DNA of 64,000 nucleotides, from contig NZ_CP060137.1 of the NCBI RefSeq assembly GCF_014235785.1, positions 2,976,001 through 3,040,000 of the forward strand, given 5' to 3'. This stretch comes from Bacillus sp. PAMC26568 (GTDB lineage: Bacteria; Bacillota; Bacilli; Bacillales; Bacillaceae). This document shows positions 15,712 through 24,932 of the stretch, piece by piece. Under the pieces are notes generated by a model. It was not told where the DNA came from, ran no database searches, and saw only the letters and a program-made list of their open reading frames with translations. Within the stretch, counting starts at the first letter, position 1. Each line of letters opens with the position of its first letter. The translations under genes were made by a program, and so were the position numbers.

Positions 15712-16653
15712 TTATTTGAACCAACCTTTAATCCATAAACCTATTAGCATGCCTGAGCCGACCGCAAACATAATCCCGAGAACCCCAAAATAGCCCCATC
15801 GCCAGGTAAGTTCGGGCATATATTCAAAGTTCATTCCGTAAATGCTTGCAATGAAAGTTAGAGGAATAAAAATGGAAGTCATAACGGTTAGCGTCTTCAT
15901 AATTTTATTCATTCTGTTTGAATTCAAGGAAATGTAGCTGTCTCGTATATCATTCGTCATTTCTCGATTCGACTCAATCATTTCGGAAAGTTTCAGCAAA
16001 TGGTCGTAAATATCCATGAAGTATACACGTTCTTCTTTAGGTATTATCACTCTCTCTGAATTTAAAATTCTATAAAGTAATTCTCTCATCGGGAAAATTA
16101 TTCGTCGTAATTTCAGTAACTGGTTCCTAATTTCAAATACACTTTCAATTAAATCTTGATTTGCTTCTTTGGTCTCAATTTCACTTATACTATCTTCAAT
16201 TTTATATATGGTAGGGAAAAACTCATCGACGATTTTATCCATTATTGAATAAAAAATGTACATTGCCCCTTTATTTAGAATATTATTATCTCCCATTAAT
16301 TTTTGTTGAACCATTTCTATTTCAGATGATGGGGATAAATGGAAAGAAATAATGGAATTCTTTCCTACAAAAATATCTATTTCTTCAGGTGAAAGTGAGT
16401 CTTTATTTAAAGTATGCAGAACAAAAAAATCATATCCTTCATAATAATCAAGTTTTGGCCGCTGCAAAAAATGCAAACAATCCTCAATTGCTAGAGGATG
16501 GAAGTTAAAATGTGTTTTAAGAAGTATTGTTTCTTCTTCAGTTGGGGCATCAAAATCCACCCAAAACCATTTAATAGCAGAATCAGATAAACGATTCATT
16601 GGTATATCCTTTAAAAGTTTTAAATCGTTCGTAACCGCAAAAATACGAATCAT
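15712..16653 (-). CDS. corA: CorA-type divalent cation transporter
   Basis: This 313-residue protein has the usual CorA layout: a long cytoplasmic funnel domain (residues 1-250), with LAIEDCLHFLQRPKLDYYEG near residue 75, and two C-terminal membrane helices. The pore signature YGMNF appears in IASIYGMNFEYMPEL after the first helix (LTVMTSIFIPLTF). The length is standard. It imports magnesium (or cobalt/nickel) as a pentamer. AAGGCG precedes the ATG. Its 3' third is duplicated at 13449-13660 on the far side of the T-box/permease unit. No magnesium riboswitch is seen upstream. Confidence 0.93.
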   Translation of the reverse strand: MIRIFAVTNDLKLLKDIPMNRLSDSAIKWFWVDFDAPTEEETILLKTHFNFHPLAIEDCLHFLQRPKLDYYEGYDFFVLHTLNKDSLSPEEIDIFVGKNSIISFHLSPSSEIEMVQQKLMGDNNILNKGAMYIFYSIMDKIVDEFFPTIYKIEDSISEIETKEANQDLIESVFEIRNQLLKLRRIIFPMRELLYRILNSERVIIPKEERVYFMDIYDHLLKLSEMIESNREMTNDIRDSYISLNSNRMNKIMKTLTVMTSIFIPLTFIASIYGMNFEYMPELTWRWGYFGVLGIMFAVGSGMLIGLWIKGWFK

Positions 16654-16750
16654 TTACACCATCGCCTTTATTTGATAAATATAATCCCATCACATATTTT
16701 GTGTCTAATACAATAAAATATTCAAAAGTTAAGCAGGATAATAAAACTCT

Positions 16751-16990
16751 TTAAAGTCCTAGTAAGAGAAGGTTTTTTTGAAAGAATATCAGTTCATTAT
16801 GTACTTGAATCAATAGCCGTTCGATTTGACTTTCAAGAATAAAAGAAATTTTTATAATGCCTTTGTTTACCATCTCGTCTAATTTAGATGATTTGTATCC
16901 TGCATCCAAAAAAAGTTTTTCCATTCGTTTAATCTGTTTTGAAGTTCGGCATCATCGCGGTCGCCGTAAGCGCTAACGAGTAATAATCCA
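16751..16990 (-). pseudogene. Frameshifted remnant of an unrecognised gene
   Basis: The minus strand reads GLLLVSAYGDRDDAELQNRL then NEWKNFF. After a run of seven T the reading continues in another frame as LDAGYKSSKLDEMVNKGIIK, then ISFILESQIERLLIQVHNEL and stops. The two halves join smoothly if one base of the T-run is changed. There is no start codon with a ribosome site; the upstream side abuts a terminator. I do not recognise the family. Confidence 0.4.
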
Positions 16991-16993
16991 ACG

Positions 16994-17033
16994 AAAAATC
17001 ACACCATTTTACCTGATAAATGGTGTGTTTTTT
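16994..17033 (-). terminator. Bidirectional terminator after 5'-nucleotidase
   Basis: CACACCATTT pairs with AAATGGTGTG. It is flanked by AAAAA on one side and TTTTTT on the other, so it can act in both directions; it serves the nucleotidase gene on the minus strand. Confidence 0.8.
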
Positions 17034-17106
17034 CTAATGCAATTTAACTGTCTTGAAACTCTGAACCGAATCCGTTTGCATATAAGTTTATTTTCCAGTT
17101 TTTTCA

Positions 17107-18663
17107 TTAATTATCAGTTTGAATATAAGCTGCGAGCAGCTCCGTCATATCCGGACCTTTTTTGATAAGCTCCGCTTTTTTGAACTCTGAAAACCCGTCT
17201 CCTCCTGATGCAAGATAATTGCTTGCTGCAATCGTGTAGGATTCATTTTCTTGAATTTGCTTTCCTTCTTCCGTTCTCAAATTGCTGATCCTCTCACCTT
17301 TTGGGGCATTCCGGTCAATAGAAAACGTGACTCCTTTTACCTGAAGCAAATTTTCTTTTTTCAAAGCCCACTGCTGTTCAAGAACGCTCTTCATTTCTTT
17401 TCCGGTTAAAGACATTTTTACGCCGTGATGTTTGAAAGGGAGTGCCGCATATAGCTGCTGCTTTGTAATATCTCCTTTTTCCAAGCTTTCACGGATTCCG
17501 CCATGGTGTACAAACGCGATCTCTGTGTCTAATTCGGATCTCATGGCTTCAGCAATTAATTCTGCAAGCGGGGAATCGCCTTTCGCATCCTTTTTCCTTG
17601 AAAAATTCTGCTGTGTCGTTCCTATTGATTTTCTGTATTCGTCTCCAAGCTTATCCGTGTATTTTTTGATCAGTGTGAGCGCATCTGCGTCAGGCTTAAC
17701 GGTTAGGTGGTCTGTTAACACAATTGCAGCCTCTTTTTGAACAATATCACTTGTTCTGCGGTCAACTGTCAATTGAACATCAGATAATGCTTTTCCGTAT
17801 GAATAGCTTTGGACAATCAACTTATTGTCTACAACTGTATTTGCAAGCTGATGGCTGTGTCCTCCAAATATGAGGTCAACCTCATCATCTATTTTTGGTG
17901 CCATATCAATTAAGTCTTCACTTGGATTTTTTCCGTTAGAGCCGGATTTTGCAGAAACATGGGCAAGCACGACAATGGATTTGATGCCTTGTTCCTGTAA
18001 TTGTTTAACGGATTGATTTATGGCAGTTATTTCATCAATGATCTCGATTTGATTTCGATTTTCAGGAAGCAAAAATTGATTGGTTTCCGTTGTGACAACA
18101 CCAATAAATCCAATCTTCATTCCATCAATCTCTTTTATTGTATAAGGCGAAAATAGCGGTTCGCCTGTTTCTTTATTGATAACATTAGCTGAAATATAAT
18201 TAAAATGAGTACCTTTGAAAAAGCCTGTTTTAAAATGGGAGCCGCCGTGCACGAGTCTTGATAATTCATCGACACCCTGGTCAAATTCATGATTGCCTGG
18301 TGTGCCGACATCAACTTGAAGCTGATTTAAAAAATGTACGGTCGGTTCATCTTGAAATAGTGAAGAAATAGGGGGACTTCCGCCAACCATGTCACCGGCG
18401 TGTACGAGCATGGTGTTTTCATGTTCCTGCCTTAACCTGTTTATGTGTGCAGCAAGGTATTCTGCACCTCCAACTTTTTTTCCCGAAAGTGTTGAATGTG
18501 TGGTCAGCTGGCCATGGAAATCATTCATTCCGAGGAGATGAATTTCGGCAAGCTGATTTTCACCTGTACCGGCCTGTCCGGAACTGCCAGCATAAACAGA
18601 AGAAAGAAACAGAACAAATAAGATTAAAAAGAAAATGGATGCAATTTTCACTGTATGATTCAA
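17107..18663 (-). CDS. Secreted 5'-nucleotidase/metallophosphatase
   Basis: The protein has 518 residues. A signal peptide (VKIASIFFLILFVLFLSSVY, cleaved near AGSSG) exports it. The N-terminal metallophosphatase domain has the two-metal ligands in LLGMNDFHGQL, LVHAGDMVGGSP, DVGTPGNHEFDQGVD, VLAHVS and IFGGHSHQ. The C-terminal 5_nucleotid_C domain begins near residue 335 (RKSIGTTQQNFSRKKD) and contains SNYLASGGDGFSEF, the substrate-binding Phe/Gly loop. It likely removes phosphate from extracellular nucleotides (UshA family). There is no LPxTG anchor. The start is TTG with GGAGGG upstream. It is a single gene with its own terminator. Confidence 0.9.
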   Translation of the reverse strand: MNHTVKIASIFFLILFVLFLSSVYAGSSGQAGTGENQLAEIHLLGMNDFHGQLTTHSTLSGKKVGGAEYLAAHINRLRQEHENTMLVHAGDMVGGSPPISSLFQDEPTVHFLNQLQVDVGTPGNHEFDQGVDELSRLVHGGSHFKTGFFKGTHFNYISANVINKETGEPLFSPYTIKEIDGMKIGFIGVVTTETNQFLLPENRNQIEIIDEITAINQSVKQLQEQGIKSIVVLAHVSAKSGSNGKNPSEDLIDMAPKIDDEVDLIFGGHSHQLANTVVDNKLIVQSYSYGKALSDVQLTVDRRTSDIVQKEAAIVLTDHLTVKPDADALTLIKKYTDKLGDEYRKSIGTTQQNFSRKKDAKGDSPLAELIAEAMRSELDTEIAFVHHGGIRESLEKGDITKQQLYAALPFKHHGVKMSLTGKEMKSVLEQQWALKKENLLQVKGVTFSIDRNAPKGERISNLRTEEGKQIQENESYTIAASNYLASGGDGFSEFKKAELIKKGPDMTELLAAYIQTDN

Positions 18664-18955
18664 TCGGCTTCCCTCCTTTTGATACTACTAACGTAGCATT
18701 TCAGAATGAAGCCCATCTAAAGATGAGGTAAAGGATTATTAATTTTCATTAAGAATTGATAGGTCTATACGAACAGCAGACTTTACAAAAAACTTCTTTC
18801 AACTTCCTCTTTCATTCCTTCACCTATTCCTTTACAATAGATTATTAGGATTACATTAAAAATGTAATATCCATTATTTCACATACCTAATCTCCTAAAA
18901 AAGCAAGTATACTGTAATCATCCCTAATGGGTTCAAAACGAAATGAGGGTTATTT

Positions 18956-19891
18956 ATGCGTGCAGATAAACATTTAAGAAAGAAAAAAAGAGGCAGAAGA
19001 AGACTATTTGTTTTTTTCACCATTGTTACTCTACTATTTGCCGGAGTGGCCTGGTTTGTTTATGATCAATTTTTATCAGGTTTGAATGAAACGGCTGCAG
19101 AATCAACCATTAAAAAAACAGAATATGAATTTAATGGTCAAAAAGATGAAAATGGTAATACAAATGTCCTCGTATTAGGAAGTGATTCAAGAGGAGAAAA
19201 GCAAGCAAGAACAGATACAATCATGATTGCCCAATACAATGAAAAATCAAAGAAGCCAAAGCTTATTTCCATTATGCGTGATTCCTATGTGGAAATTCCG
19301 GGACATGGACAAAACAAAATAAATACAGCCTTTGCTATAGGCGGTCCTGACTTGCTCCGTGAAACCATTAAGCACAATTTTGATATAGACATCCAGCATT
19401 ATGCCATCGTTGACTTTAAAGGCTTCGAAAGCATGATTGATACGGCCTTTCCAAAAGGAGTAGAAGTAGATGTTGAGAATAAAATGTCTCACAAAATTGG
19501 TGTAACGATTGAACCAGGTGTGCAAAAGCTTGATGGTGAACATCTTTTAGGATATGTCCGTTATCGCGGCGATGCTGAAAGTGATTTTGGCAGAGTAAGA
19601 CGCCAGCAGGAAGTAATGAACCTCCTAATGAAAGATATGCTTACCATTGAGGGTGTGGCGAAGCTGCCGAAGCTTGCTGGGGTCATAACTCCATATATTA
19701 ATACAAACCTTGATACATCAACAGGTATTTTTATCGCGAAAGATATTATCTCAAATAAGTCTGATTTGAAAACGATGCGTGTTCCAGTTGACGGCAGTTT
19801 TGAAAATGCCCGCTATAATGGATCAGGTGCTGTTCTCGATTTGAATATTGAAGAAAATAGAGAAGCGATTAAATCATTTATGAATTCATAA
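18956..19891 (+). CDS. LytR-CpsA-Psr (LCP) cell-wall polymer ligase
   Basis: This 311-residue membrane-anchored protein has a basic N-terminus (KKKRGRRR), one signal-anchor helix (LFVFFTIVTLLFAGVAWFVY) and an extracellular LCP domain. LCP motifs are visible: NVLVLGSDSRGEKQARTDTI, KLISIMRDSYVEIPG, HYAIVDFKGF, GVQKLDGEHLLGYVRYRGDA and the arginine pair in DFGRVRRQQEV. These proteins transfer teichoic acid or capsule intermediates from undecaprenyl phosphate to peptidoglycan (TagTUV in Bacillus). The length fits TagU/LytR-type proteins. It converges with the PBP3 gene over a shared terminator. Confidence 0.92.
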   Translation: MRADKHLRKKKRGRRRLFVFFTIVTLLFAGVAWFVYDQFLSGLNETAAESTIKKTEYEFNGQKDENGNTNVLVLGSDSRGEKQARTDTIMIAQYNEKSKKPKLISIMRDSYVEIPGHGQNKINTAFAIGGPDLLRETIKHNFDIDIQHYAIVDFKGFESMIDTAFPKGVEVDVENKMSHKIGVTIEPGVQKLDGEHLLGYVRYRGDAESDFGRVRRQQEVMNLLMKDMLTIEGVAKLPKLAGVITPYINTNLDTSTGIFIAKDIISNKSDLKTMRVPVDGSFENARYNGSGAVLDLNIEENREAIKSFMNS

Positions 19892-19894
19892 AAA

Positions 19895-19928
19895 ACAAGC
19901 TATTGCGTTTGCAATAGCTTGTTTTTTA
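19895..19928. terminator. Shared bidirectional terminator
   Basis: ACAAGCTATTGC and GCAATAGCTTGT form a 12-bp stem with a GTTT loop, flanked by A- and T-runs. It serves the LCP gene (+) and the PBP3 gene (-). Confidence 0.92.
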
Positions 19929-21947
19929 TTGTGCAGATTCCTTTAGATAGCTCGAAAATACATTTTTAACCTTCGGAACGACGTAGTGACTGCCGCCGCG
20001 TTCTTTAACATCCTCAATCATCATCGTAATGAGGAGTTCCGGATTCTCAATATTCATTCCGACAAACCAGCCATTTTCCTGACCGATTTCACCTTTGCTC
20101 GTTTTCAGTTCGGCCGTTCCTGTTTTACCGGCAAGCTTAATATTGTTTAGTTTTGGCTTATTAGCTGTGCCGTTTGGATCTTCAACTACCTTTATTAGAT
20201 CATCCAAAATAATGGATGACTGCTCTGATGTGATTATGTTTTCCTTCCAGAATTCAGGTGCAGCCTGATCCTTTTTCTCTAGATACGGCTTAAGCATGCT
20301 TCCGTCGTTCATAAAAGATGTGTAGGCTGCTGCGATATGAAATGGGCTCATTAATACCTCACCCTGTCCATAGCCTGAGTCTGCAAGCAGTACTTCATTT
20401 GAAGCCAGGTCTGAACTTGAAACGGATGAAGCATTGATTGGAAAATCATAATCAATATCCTCATTAAATCCAAACTCTTCAAGCCCTTTCTTAAACTCTC
20501 CTGCTCCTATATCCAAAGCCGTCTGTGCAAAATATATATTATCAGAGACAACTAAAGCACGTTCGAGATTAACTGATGAAAATGTATCTGACACTCTTGT
20601 AATTGTATACTTGCCCCATTCAGGGCCTTTTTGCCATGTAAGACCGTTAATTTCCCTTGTTGTTTCAGGTGTAATGCTGTCTGTTTTCAAACCAACAGCT
20701 GCTGTAATTGGTTTAAATGTAGAACCTGGTGAAAATGTTTTGTTGAATTTGGCAGACAGCGGTTTTTGCGGATTTGTATTTAATGCTTGATAGGCTTCAC
20801 TTGACATTCCAAAAATAAAATCATTCGGATTATAAGAAGGACTGCTGACCAATGCAAGTGTTTCCCCGGTTTTCGGATGGAGTGCAGCAGCTGTGCCTGA
20901 GTCCTTTTTCAGCTGATCATAAAGCTGTTTTTGCAAAGTGACATCAATCGTAACCGTTATGTCTTCCCCATTTTCTGCCGGCTTCTCCGCAATCGTTTCT
21001 TTCGAAGATTCTAAAAAGATTTTATAGCCTGATTTTCCTCTCAGCCGTTCCTCGTACACATATTCAAGGCCTGCTTTGCCTACTTGTGAGGTGCTTGTGT
21101 AGCCTTTATCCTTTAATTCTCCCAACTGTTCTGCTGTGATGCTTCCTGTATATCCTGATAAATGAGCAGAACTTTCCCCTTGAGGATAATACCTTGATTC
21201 AACATCCGCCTTTTGTAAGCCCGGCAAAGACGTAACTTCTTTAAGCACATCCGTTTTTGCAGGATCCACTCTTACAATAGGAACAGAAACATCGGGTTTT
21301 ACCCAATTTGCAGATAACTTTGCCTCAATATCCTCAACTGAAAGATTTAAAAGCTTCGCTGCCTCTGCTTTTACCTTCTCAGGCTCATCTCCAAGCTTTC
21401 CCGGAACAATTTGAACCTCAGGAATCTTTGTCTGAATGGCAATTCCCTGGCCATTCTGATCAAAGATGCTGCCCCTCTTAGGCTTAAGTTCAGAAACTCC
21501 AATTGCATCCCCTTCCTTAAGCTGCGGAAAAATCATAGATGGATTCCATGCGACAAACCAATTCTCTTCTTTATCTGCTTTTTCTTGCTTAACTACTGCT
21601 TCCTGCTCAAATTTTATTGGTCCGGCAAGTGTTTCCATTTCAATCGAGAACGGAAAGGATACATTCCCATCTTTATCTGGAACGGCCTCTTCTTCTGATT
21701 TCTTGTATGTAACTTTTAACTCGTTTACTTCTATTGAGTCATAGATTTTTTGATAACGCTCTGTAAACTCTTTTTTCTCTATCTTTTCTTTCGTATCTGC
21801 AGATAAGTAGGCATACATTTCACTGAATTTTTGATCATTCCAGAGATTCACATATTCCTGAAAACGTTCTTCAGGCGTTGGCCCTTTTGAACAGCCTGCT
21901 GCAAGAATAAGCAGCACAAGCGCAACTAAAAAATAACCCTTTTTCAC
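19926..21947 (-). CDS. pbpC: Penicillin-binding protein 3 (MecA-type transpeptidase lipoprotein)
   Basis: The protein has 673 residues. The GTG start (KKGYFLVALV) has GGGGGAG just upstream; the longer frame lacks a signal. A lipobox LAAGCSKG anchors it in the membrane. Residues about 25-150 form the NTF2-like MecA N-terminal domain (PEERFQEYVNLWNDQKFSEM). The dimer domain starts at PKRGSIFDQNGQGIAIQ. The transpeptidase domain shows SxxK as SPGSTFKPITA, SxN as VSDNIYFAQTA and KTG as LAGKTGTAELKTS. It cross-links peptidoglycan outside the cell; this class often has low beta-lactam affinity. The length matches Bacillus PBP3 (about 668). Confidence 0.92.
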   Translation of the reverse strand: MKKGYFLVALVLLILAAGCSKGPTPEERFQEYVNLWNDQKFSEMYAYLSADTKEKIEKKEFTERYQKIYDSIEVNELKVTYKKSEEEAVPDKDGNVSFPFSIEMETLAGPIKFEQEAVVKQEKADKEENWFVAWNPSMIFPQLKEGDAIGVSELKPKRGSIFDQNGQGIAIQTKIPEVQIVPGKLGDEPEKVKAEAAKLLNLSVEDIEAKLSANWVKPDVSVPIVRVDPAKTDVLKEVTSLPGLQKADVESRYYPQGESSAHLSGYTGSITAEQLGELKDKGYTSTSQVGKAGLEYVYEERLRGKSGYKIFLESSKETIAEKPAENGEDITVTIDVTLQKQLYDQLKKDSGTAAALHPKTGETLALVSSPSYNPNDFIFGMSSEAYQALNTNPQKPLSAKFNKTFSPGSTFKPITAAVGLKTDSITPETTREINGLTWQKGPEWGKYTITRVSDTFSSVNLERALVVSDNIYFAQTALDIGAGEFKKGLEEFGFNEDIDYDFPINASSVSSSDLASNEVLLADSGYGQGEVLMSPFHIAAAYTSFMNDGSMLKPYLEKKDQAAPEFWKENIITSEQSSIILDDLIKVVEDPNGTANKPKLNNIKLAGKTGTAELKTSKGEIGQENGWFVGMNIENPELLITMMIEDVKERGGSHYVVPKVKNVFSSYLKESAQ

Positions 21948-22070
21948 TTTATCTCCCCCATTTATTAATAGATTAAGTATAGCATAAATCAGGCATTTTT
22001 TTCCTGAATCAACTTTCAGGATATCTATCTTCATATAGCTTTACAGAAGATCAAGACTATTTTTACATAG

Positions 22071-22095
22071 AAAAAGCCGGCACGTTTGCCAGCTT
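22071..22095 (-). terminator. Terminator of potassium transporter gene
   Basis: On the minus strand AAGCTGGCA and TGCCGGCTT pair (one G-T) around AACG, followed by TTTCT. Confidence 0.75.
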
Positions 22096-22096
22096 A

Positions 22097-23455
22097 TCAT
22101 CCAATAATCACCCGTTCTTTCGGATAATGATAATTCGGTTTTACTTCTTTTGAACCGATAATGTAAATAAAAGTGACCAGTCCGATTCTTCCTATGAACA
22201 TAAGGATCATAATGATGCATTTTCCGATAATGCTCAAATCAGGTGTAATTCCCATGGACAGACCGGTTGTTCCGAATGCTGAACACACTTCGAATAGGAG
22301 TGCTATAAATGGAAATGGCTCAGTGATGGATAAGATAAAAACAGAAGTGAAACAGAGAACAAATGCCATCAGCGTGACGACAAGAGATTTCTTCACATCA
22401 TCTTCATGAAGCTCTCTTTTAAAGATTTTAATCGTTTTATTCCCTTTGGCAAAATGATAGATCGACAGTATGTTCAGCGCAAATGTAGTGGTTCGGATTC
22501 CTCCGCCGACTGAGCTCGGAGAAGCACCGATAAACATTAACGCACACAAAATCAGGAGAGTTGCTTCGGTGAACAGGCTGACATCCATTGTTGCGAGTCC
22601 TCCGCTCCTTGTCGCAGTAGATTGAAACAATGAATAGAAAAACGTCTCATGCCATGCCTTCCCATTGAAAAAATACTGATATTCAAGGATTGCTATCATG
22701 ATGGTGCCCCCTACAACAAGCAATGCATATGTAACTGTCGTTAACTTCGTAAACAGCGTAAAACGGTACTTTCCTTTTTTACTGAATAAAAATGTTTTCA
22801 CTTCGATTAAAACAGGAAAACCTATGGCCCCAAGAGTAATCAATAGAATTATGACAAACTGTATGAAGTAATCATCCGCATATGGAATCATGGAAGAGCC
22901 TGTTATGTCAAAACCGCCATTTGTGGTTGCACTGACTGAATTGAAAAATCCATGCAAAAATGCCTCCTGCCAAGTAGGATAATATTTAAAGAAATAAATA
23001 CCGAGAATCATACCTCCGCAAAATTCGATGAATAAAATCAAAAATAAGATTTGTTTCATCAAGTTTACGATCCCAGAGAGTGCATATTGATTCTGGTCGG
23101 CCATAATCAGCCGCCGTTCCCTTAGACCGATTCTTTTCCCGACAATCAGCCAGACAAATGTTCCAAGAGTCATAACCCCGATTCCTCCGAACTGCAGAAC
23201 AAACATGAGAATAAAAATGCCTGGAACAGTAAAGGTATCAACAATTGAAACAACACTTAAGCCGGTCACGCTTACGGCACTGACAGCTGTAAAAAGCCCG
23301 TCCATAAACGTCCAGTCTACTCCTTCTTTATGTGCAACAGGGAGGCTTAATAATCCGACAGAGGCAGAAACAGCAATGAAATAATAAGCCACAATAAGCT
23401 GAAAAGGGGTTAATGATTGCAAAAAAAGTTTAAATTGATTCATGAAATGGTTCAT
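22097..23455 (-). CDS. Ktr/Trk-type potassium uptake channel subunit (KtrB/KtrD)
   Basis: This 452-residue integral membrane protein has four repeated helix-pore-helix units. The four selectivity-filter stretches are visible: AVSAVSVTGLSVVSI, SATTNGGFDITGSS, QSTATRSGGLATMD and SAFGTTGLSMGITPD, each with the key glycine. The size matches KtrB/KtrD (about 445-450) rather than longer TrkH. It forms the sodium-dependent potassium channel dimer that works with a cytoplasmic RCK-type regulator (KtrA/KtrC); no such gene is adjacent, so the regulator must be elsewhere, as for ktrC/ktrD in Bacillus. The start has a weak upstream AAGGAATG. Confidence 0.9.
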   Translation of the reverse strand: MNHFMNQFKLFLQSLTPFQLIVAYYFIAVSASVGLLSLPVAHKEGVDWTFMDGLFTAVSAVSVTGLSVVSIVDTFTVPGIFILMFVLQFGGIGVMTLGTFVWLIVGKRIGLRERRLIMADQNQYALSGIVNLMKQILFLILFIEFCGGMILGIYFFKYYPTWQEAFLHGFFNSVSATTNGGFDITGSSMIPYADDYFIQFVIILLITLGAIGFPVLIEVKTFLFSKKGKYRFTLFTKLTTVTYALLVVGGTIMIAILEYQYFFNGKAWHETFFYSLFQSTATRSGGLATMDVSLFTEATLLILCALMFIGASPSSVGGGIRTTTFALNILSIYHFAKGNKTIKIFKRELHEDDVKKSLVVTLMAFVLCFTSVFILSITEPFPFIALLFEVCSAFGTTGLSMGITPDLSIIGKCIIMILMFIGRIGLVTFIYIIGSKEVKPNYHYPKERVIIG

Positions 23456-23710
23456 TCCTTAGCTTAACAATTAACTGCATGGTCTCTATCATAATGAAAA
23501 GCAGGTAAGATGAAAAGAGATTAATTGAAAAAAATTGATGAAAATGCGAAAATATTTGTTTTTAGTTATTTCTTCATTGTGAACATGCACCTATTAAAAC
23601 ATACCTTACTTAAGATTTAACGAGTAAGATAAAGAAAACAACATATCCCAGATGACGATTCCATTTTGGAAAAATATCAAATAAAAAAGGATGAAGGCAT
23701 TAAAGGAGCC

Positions 23711-23847
23711 AGTGGATTGTAGCGGAAGGCACTTGACTCCTGCGGGAAATAGAGGCTCCCATCCCTCACAGCGGAAAGCAGGTGCCTGCAGCGGAAATCC
23801 ATGGGTACAATGAATAACCAAAAACAACAATCAATGCGAAAACAGCC
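23711..23847 (+). repeat. Long mosaic intergenic repeat, copy A
   Basis: It starts AGTGGATTGTAGCGGAAGGC, includes CTCCTGCGGGAAATAGAGGC, GGCTCCCATCCCTCACAGCG and CTGCAGCGGAAATCCATGGG, and ends CAACAATCAATGCGAAAACA. The ends GTGGATT and AATCCAT are near-inverted repeats. The same modules occur at 28451-28664 and, inverted, at 47446-47630. This type of non-coding element is common between genes in Bacillus genomes. The copy here lacks the middle GAGACCCC module present in copy B. Confidence 0.85.
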
Positions 23848-23875
23848 TATTGAAAAGAAAACTATTGGAAACAAA

Positions 23876-23906
23876 TAAAAAGCAGGAAAGACTTCTCCTG
23901 CTTTTT
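23876..23906 (-). terminator. Terminator of htpX
   Basis: AAGCAGGA and TCCTGCTT pair with A-run and T-run on both sides, so it is usable in both directions; it follows the htpX stop. Confidence 0.85.
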
Positions 23907-23913
23907 TACCCGT

Positions 23914-24792
23914 TTATTTCGCTTCTAAACGACGTATTCTTTCATCTAGATCTGGATGTGTGGAAAATAGGGCCAGCCCGCGCTTACCGCTGATTTTCAA
24001 TGTTGCTACAGAGGATTGTTCATCATTAATGCGCTGTGTATAGCCTTTTAATGAACGAAGCGCATGAACCATTTTATCCTTGCCTGCCAAATCTGCTCCG
24101 CCGTTATCTGCGTGGAATTCACGATAGCGGGAATAAGCGAAAACGACTAAGCTTCCTAAAATGGAAAAGAGAATCTGGAAAACGAGGACAGCAATAAAGT
24201 GAACAATTGGCGCCATATCTTCTCTTACAAACCTTGAAGCAATCCATGCCGCAATTCTGGCAAGGAATACTACGAATGTATTCACAATACCCTGAAGCAA
24301 AGTCATCGTGACCATATCGCCGTTTGAAATATGTGCAACCTCATGAGCAAGCACACCTTCTATTGCTGCATCATCCATTTCCTCAAGCAAGCCTGTTGAT
24401 ACTGCAACTAGTGAATTATTTTTTGAAGGACCTGTTGCAAAGGCGTTAACTTCACGTGACTGATAGACTCCGACTTCAGGCATCTTTCTAATTCCTGCTG
24501 CTCTTGAAAGTCGATGAACGCGCTCGACTAGCTCTCTCTCATAAGCAGATAAGGATTGATCAGGCTTTAACACCTTTACGCCCATCATCATTTTTGCCAT
24601 CCATTTAGACATAGCAAGTGATATAAATGAACCTGTAAAACCGACTACAGCACTAAATATAAGCAAACTGATGAGATCGATTCCACCTGCAGTATTCGCA
24701 TAGGGATCAACGCCTAAAACAGACAGGACAATCCCGATGGTAGTAAGAACAAGAATATTTGTTAAGATGAAAAGAAAAATACGCTTAGCCAT
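23914..24792 (-). CDS. htpX: Membrane zinc metalloprotease HtpX
   Basis: This 292-residue M48-family protease has two N-terminal membrane helices ([20 protein letters not shown] and [20 protein letters not shown]). The zinc site HExxH is in [17 protein letters not shown] near residue 145, and the third ligand is in [15 protein letters not shown]. Two further hydrophobic segments follow the active site. [20 protein letters not shown] is typical of HtpX. It degrades misfolded membrane proteins from the cytoplasmic side. The length is standard. It is a single gene with its own terminator; in Bacillus the orthologue is induced by heat and membrane stress. Confidence 0.95.
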   Translation of the reverse strand: MAKRIFLFILTNILVLTTIGIVLSVLGVDPYANTAGGIDLISLLIFSAVVGFTGSFISLAMSKWMAKMMMGVKVLKPDQSLSAYERELVERVHRLSRAAGIRKMPEVGVYQSREVNAFATGPSKNNSLVAVSTGLLEEMDDAAIEGVLAHEVAHISNGDMVTMTLLQGIVNTFVVFLARIAAWIASRFVREDMAPIVHFIAVLVFQILFSILGSLVVFAYSRYREFHADNGGADLAGKDKMVHALRSLKGYTQRINDEQSSVATLKISGKRGLALFSTHPDLDERIRRLEAK

Positions 24793-24932
24793 CTTTGACC
24801 TCCATTATTTTGAGTTCAAGTGAACTTGTATTATAATACTATTATAAAAAAGAAACAGTCAAAAATGCAAACGAGAAGGCTTTGGAAAACTTATCCTAGT
24901 CCTCTTATGACTTTCCTAAAAAGAGGTGTGAG

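Noticed and set aside
18447-18731. Plus-strand frame at the 5' end of the nucleotidase gene
   Set aside because: Antisense to a clear signal peptide and metal-binding motifs.
23606-23874. Two overlapping minus-strand frames in the intergenic repeat
   Set aside because: They are translations of the mosaic repeat; the same pseudo-peptide appears at 47463-47648 from another copy.
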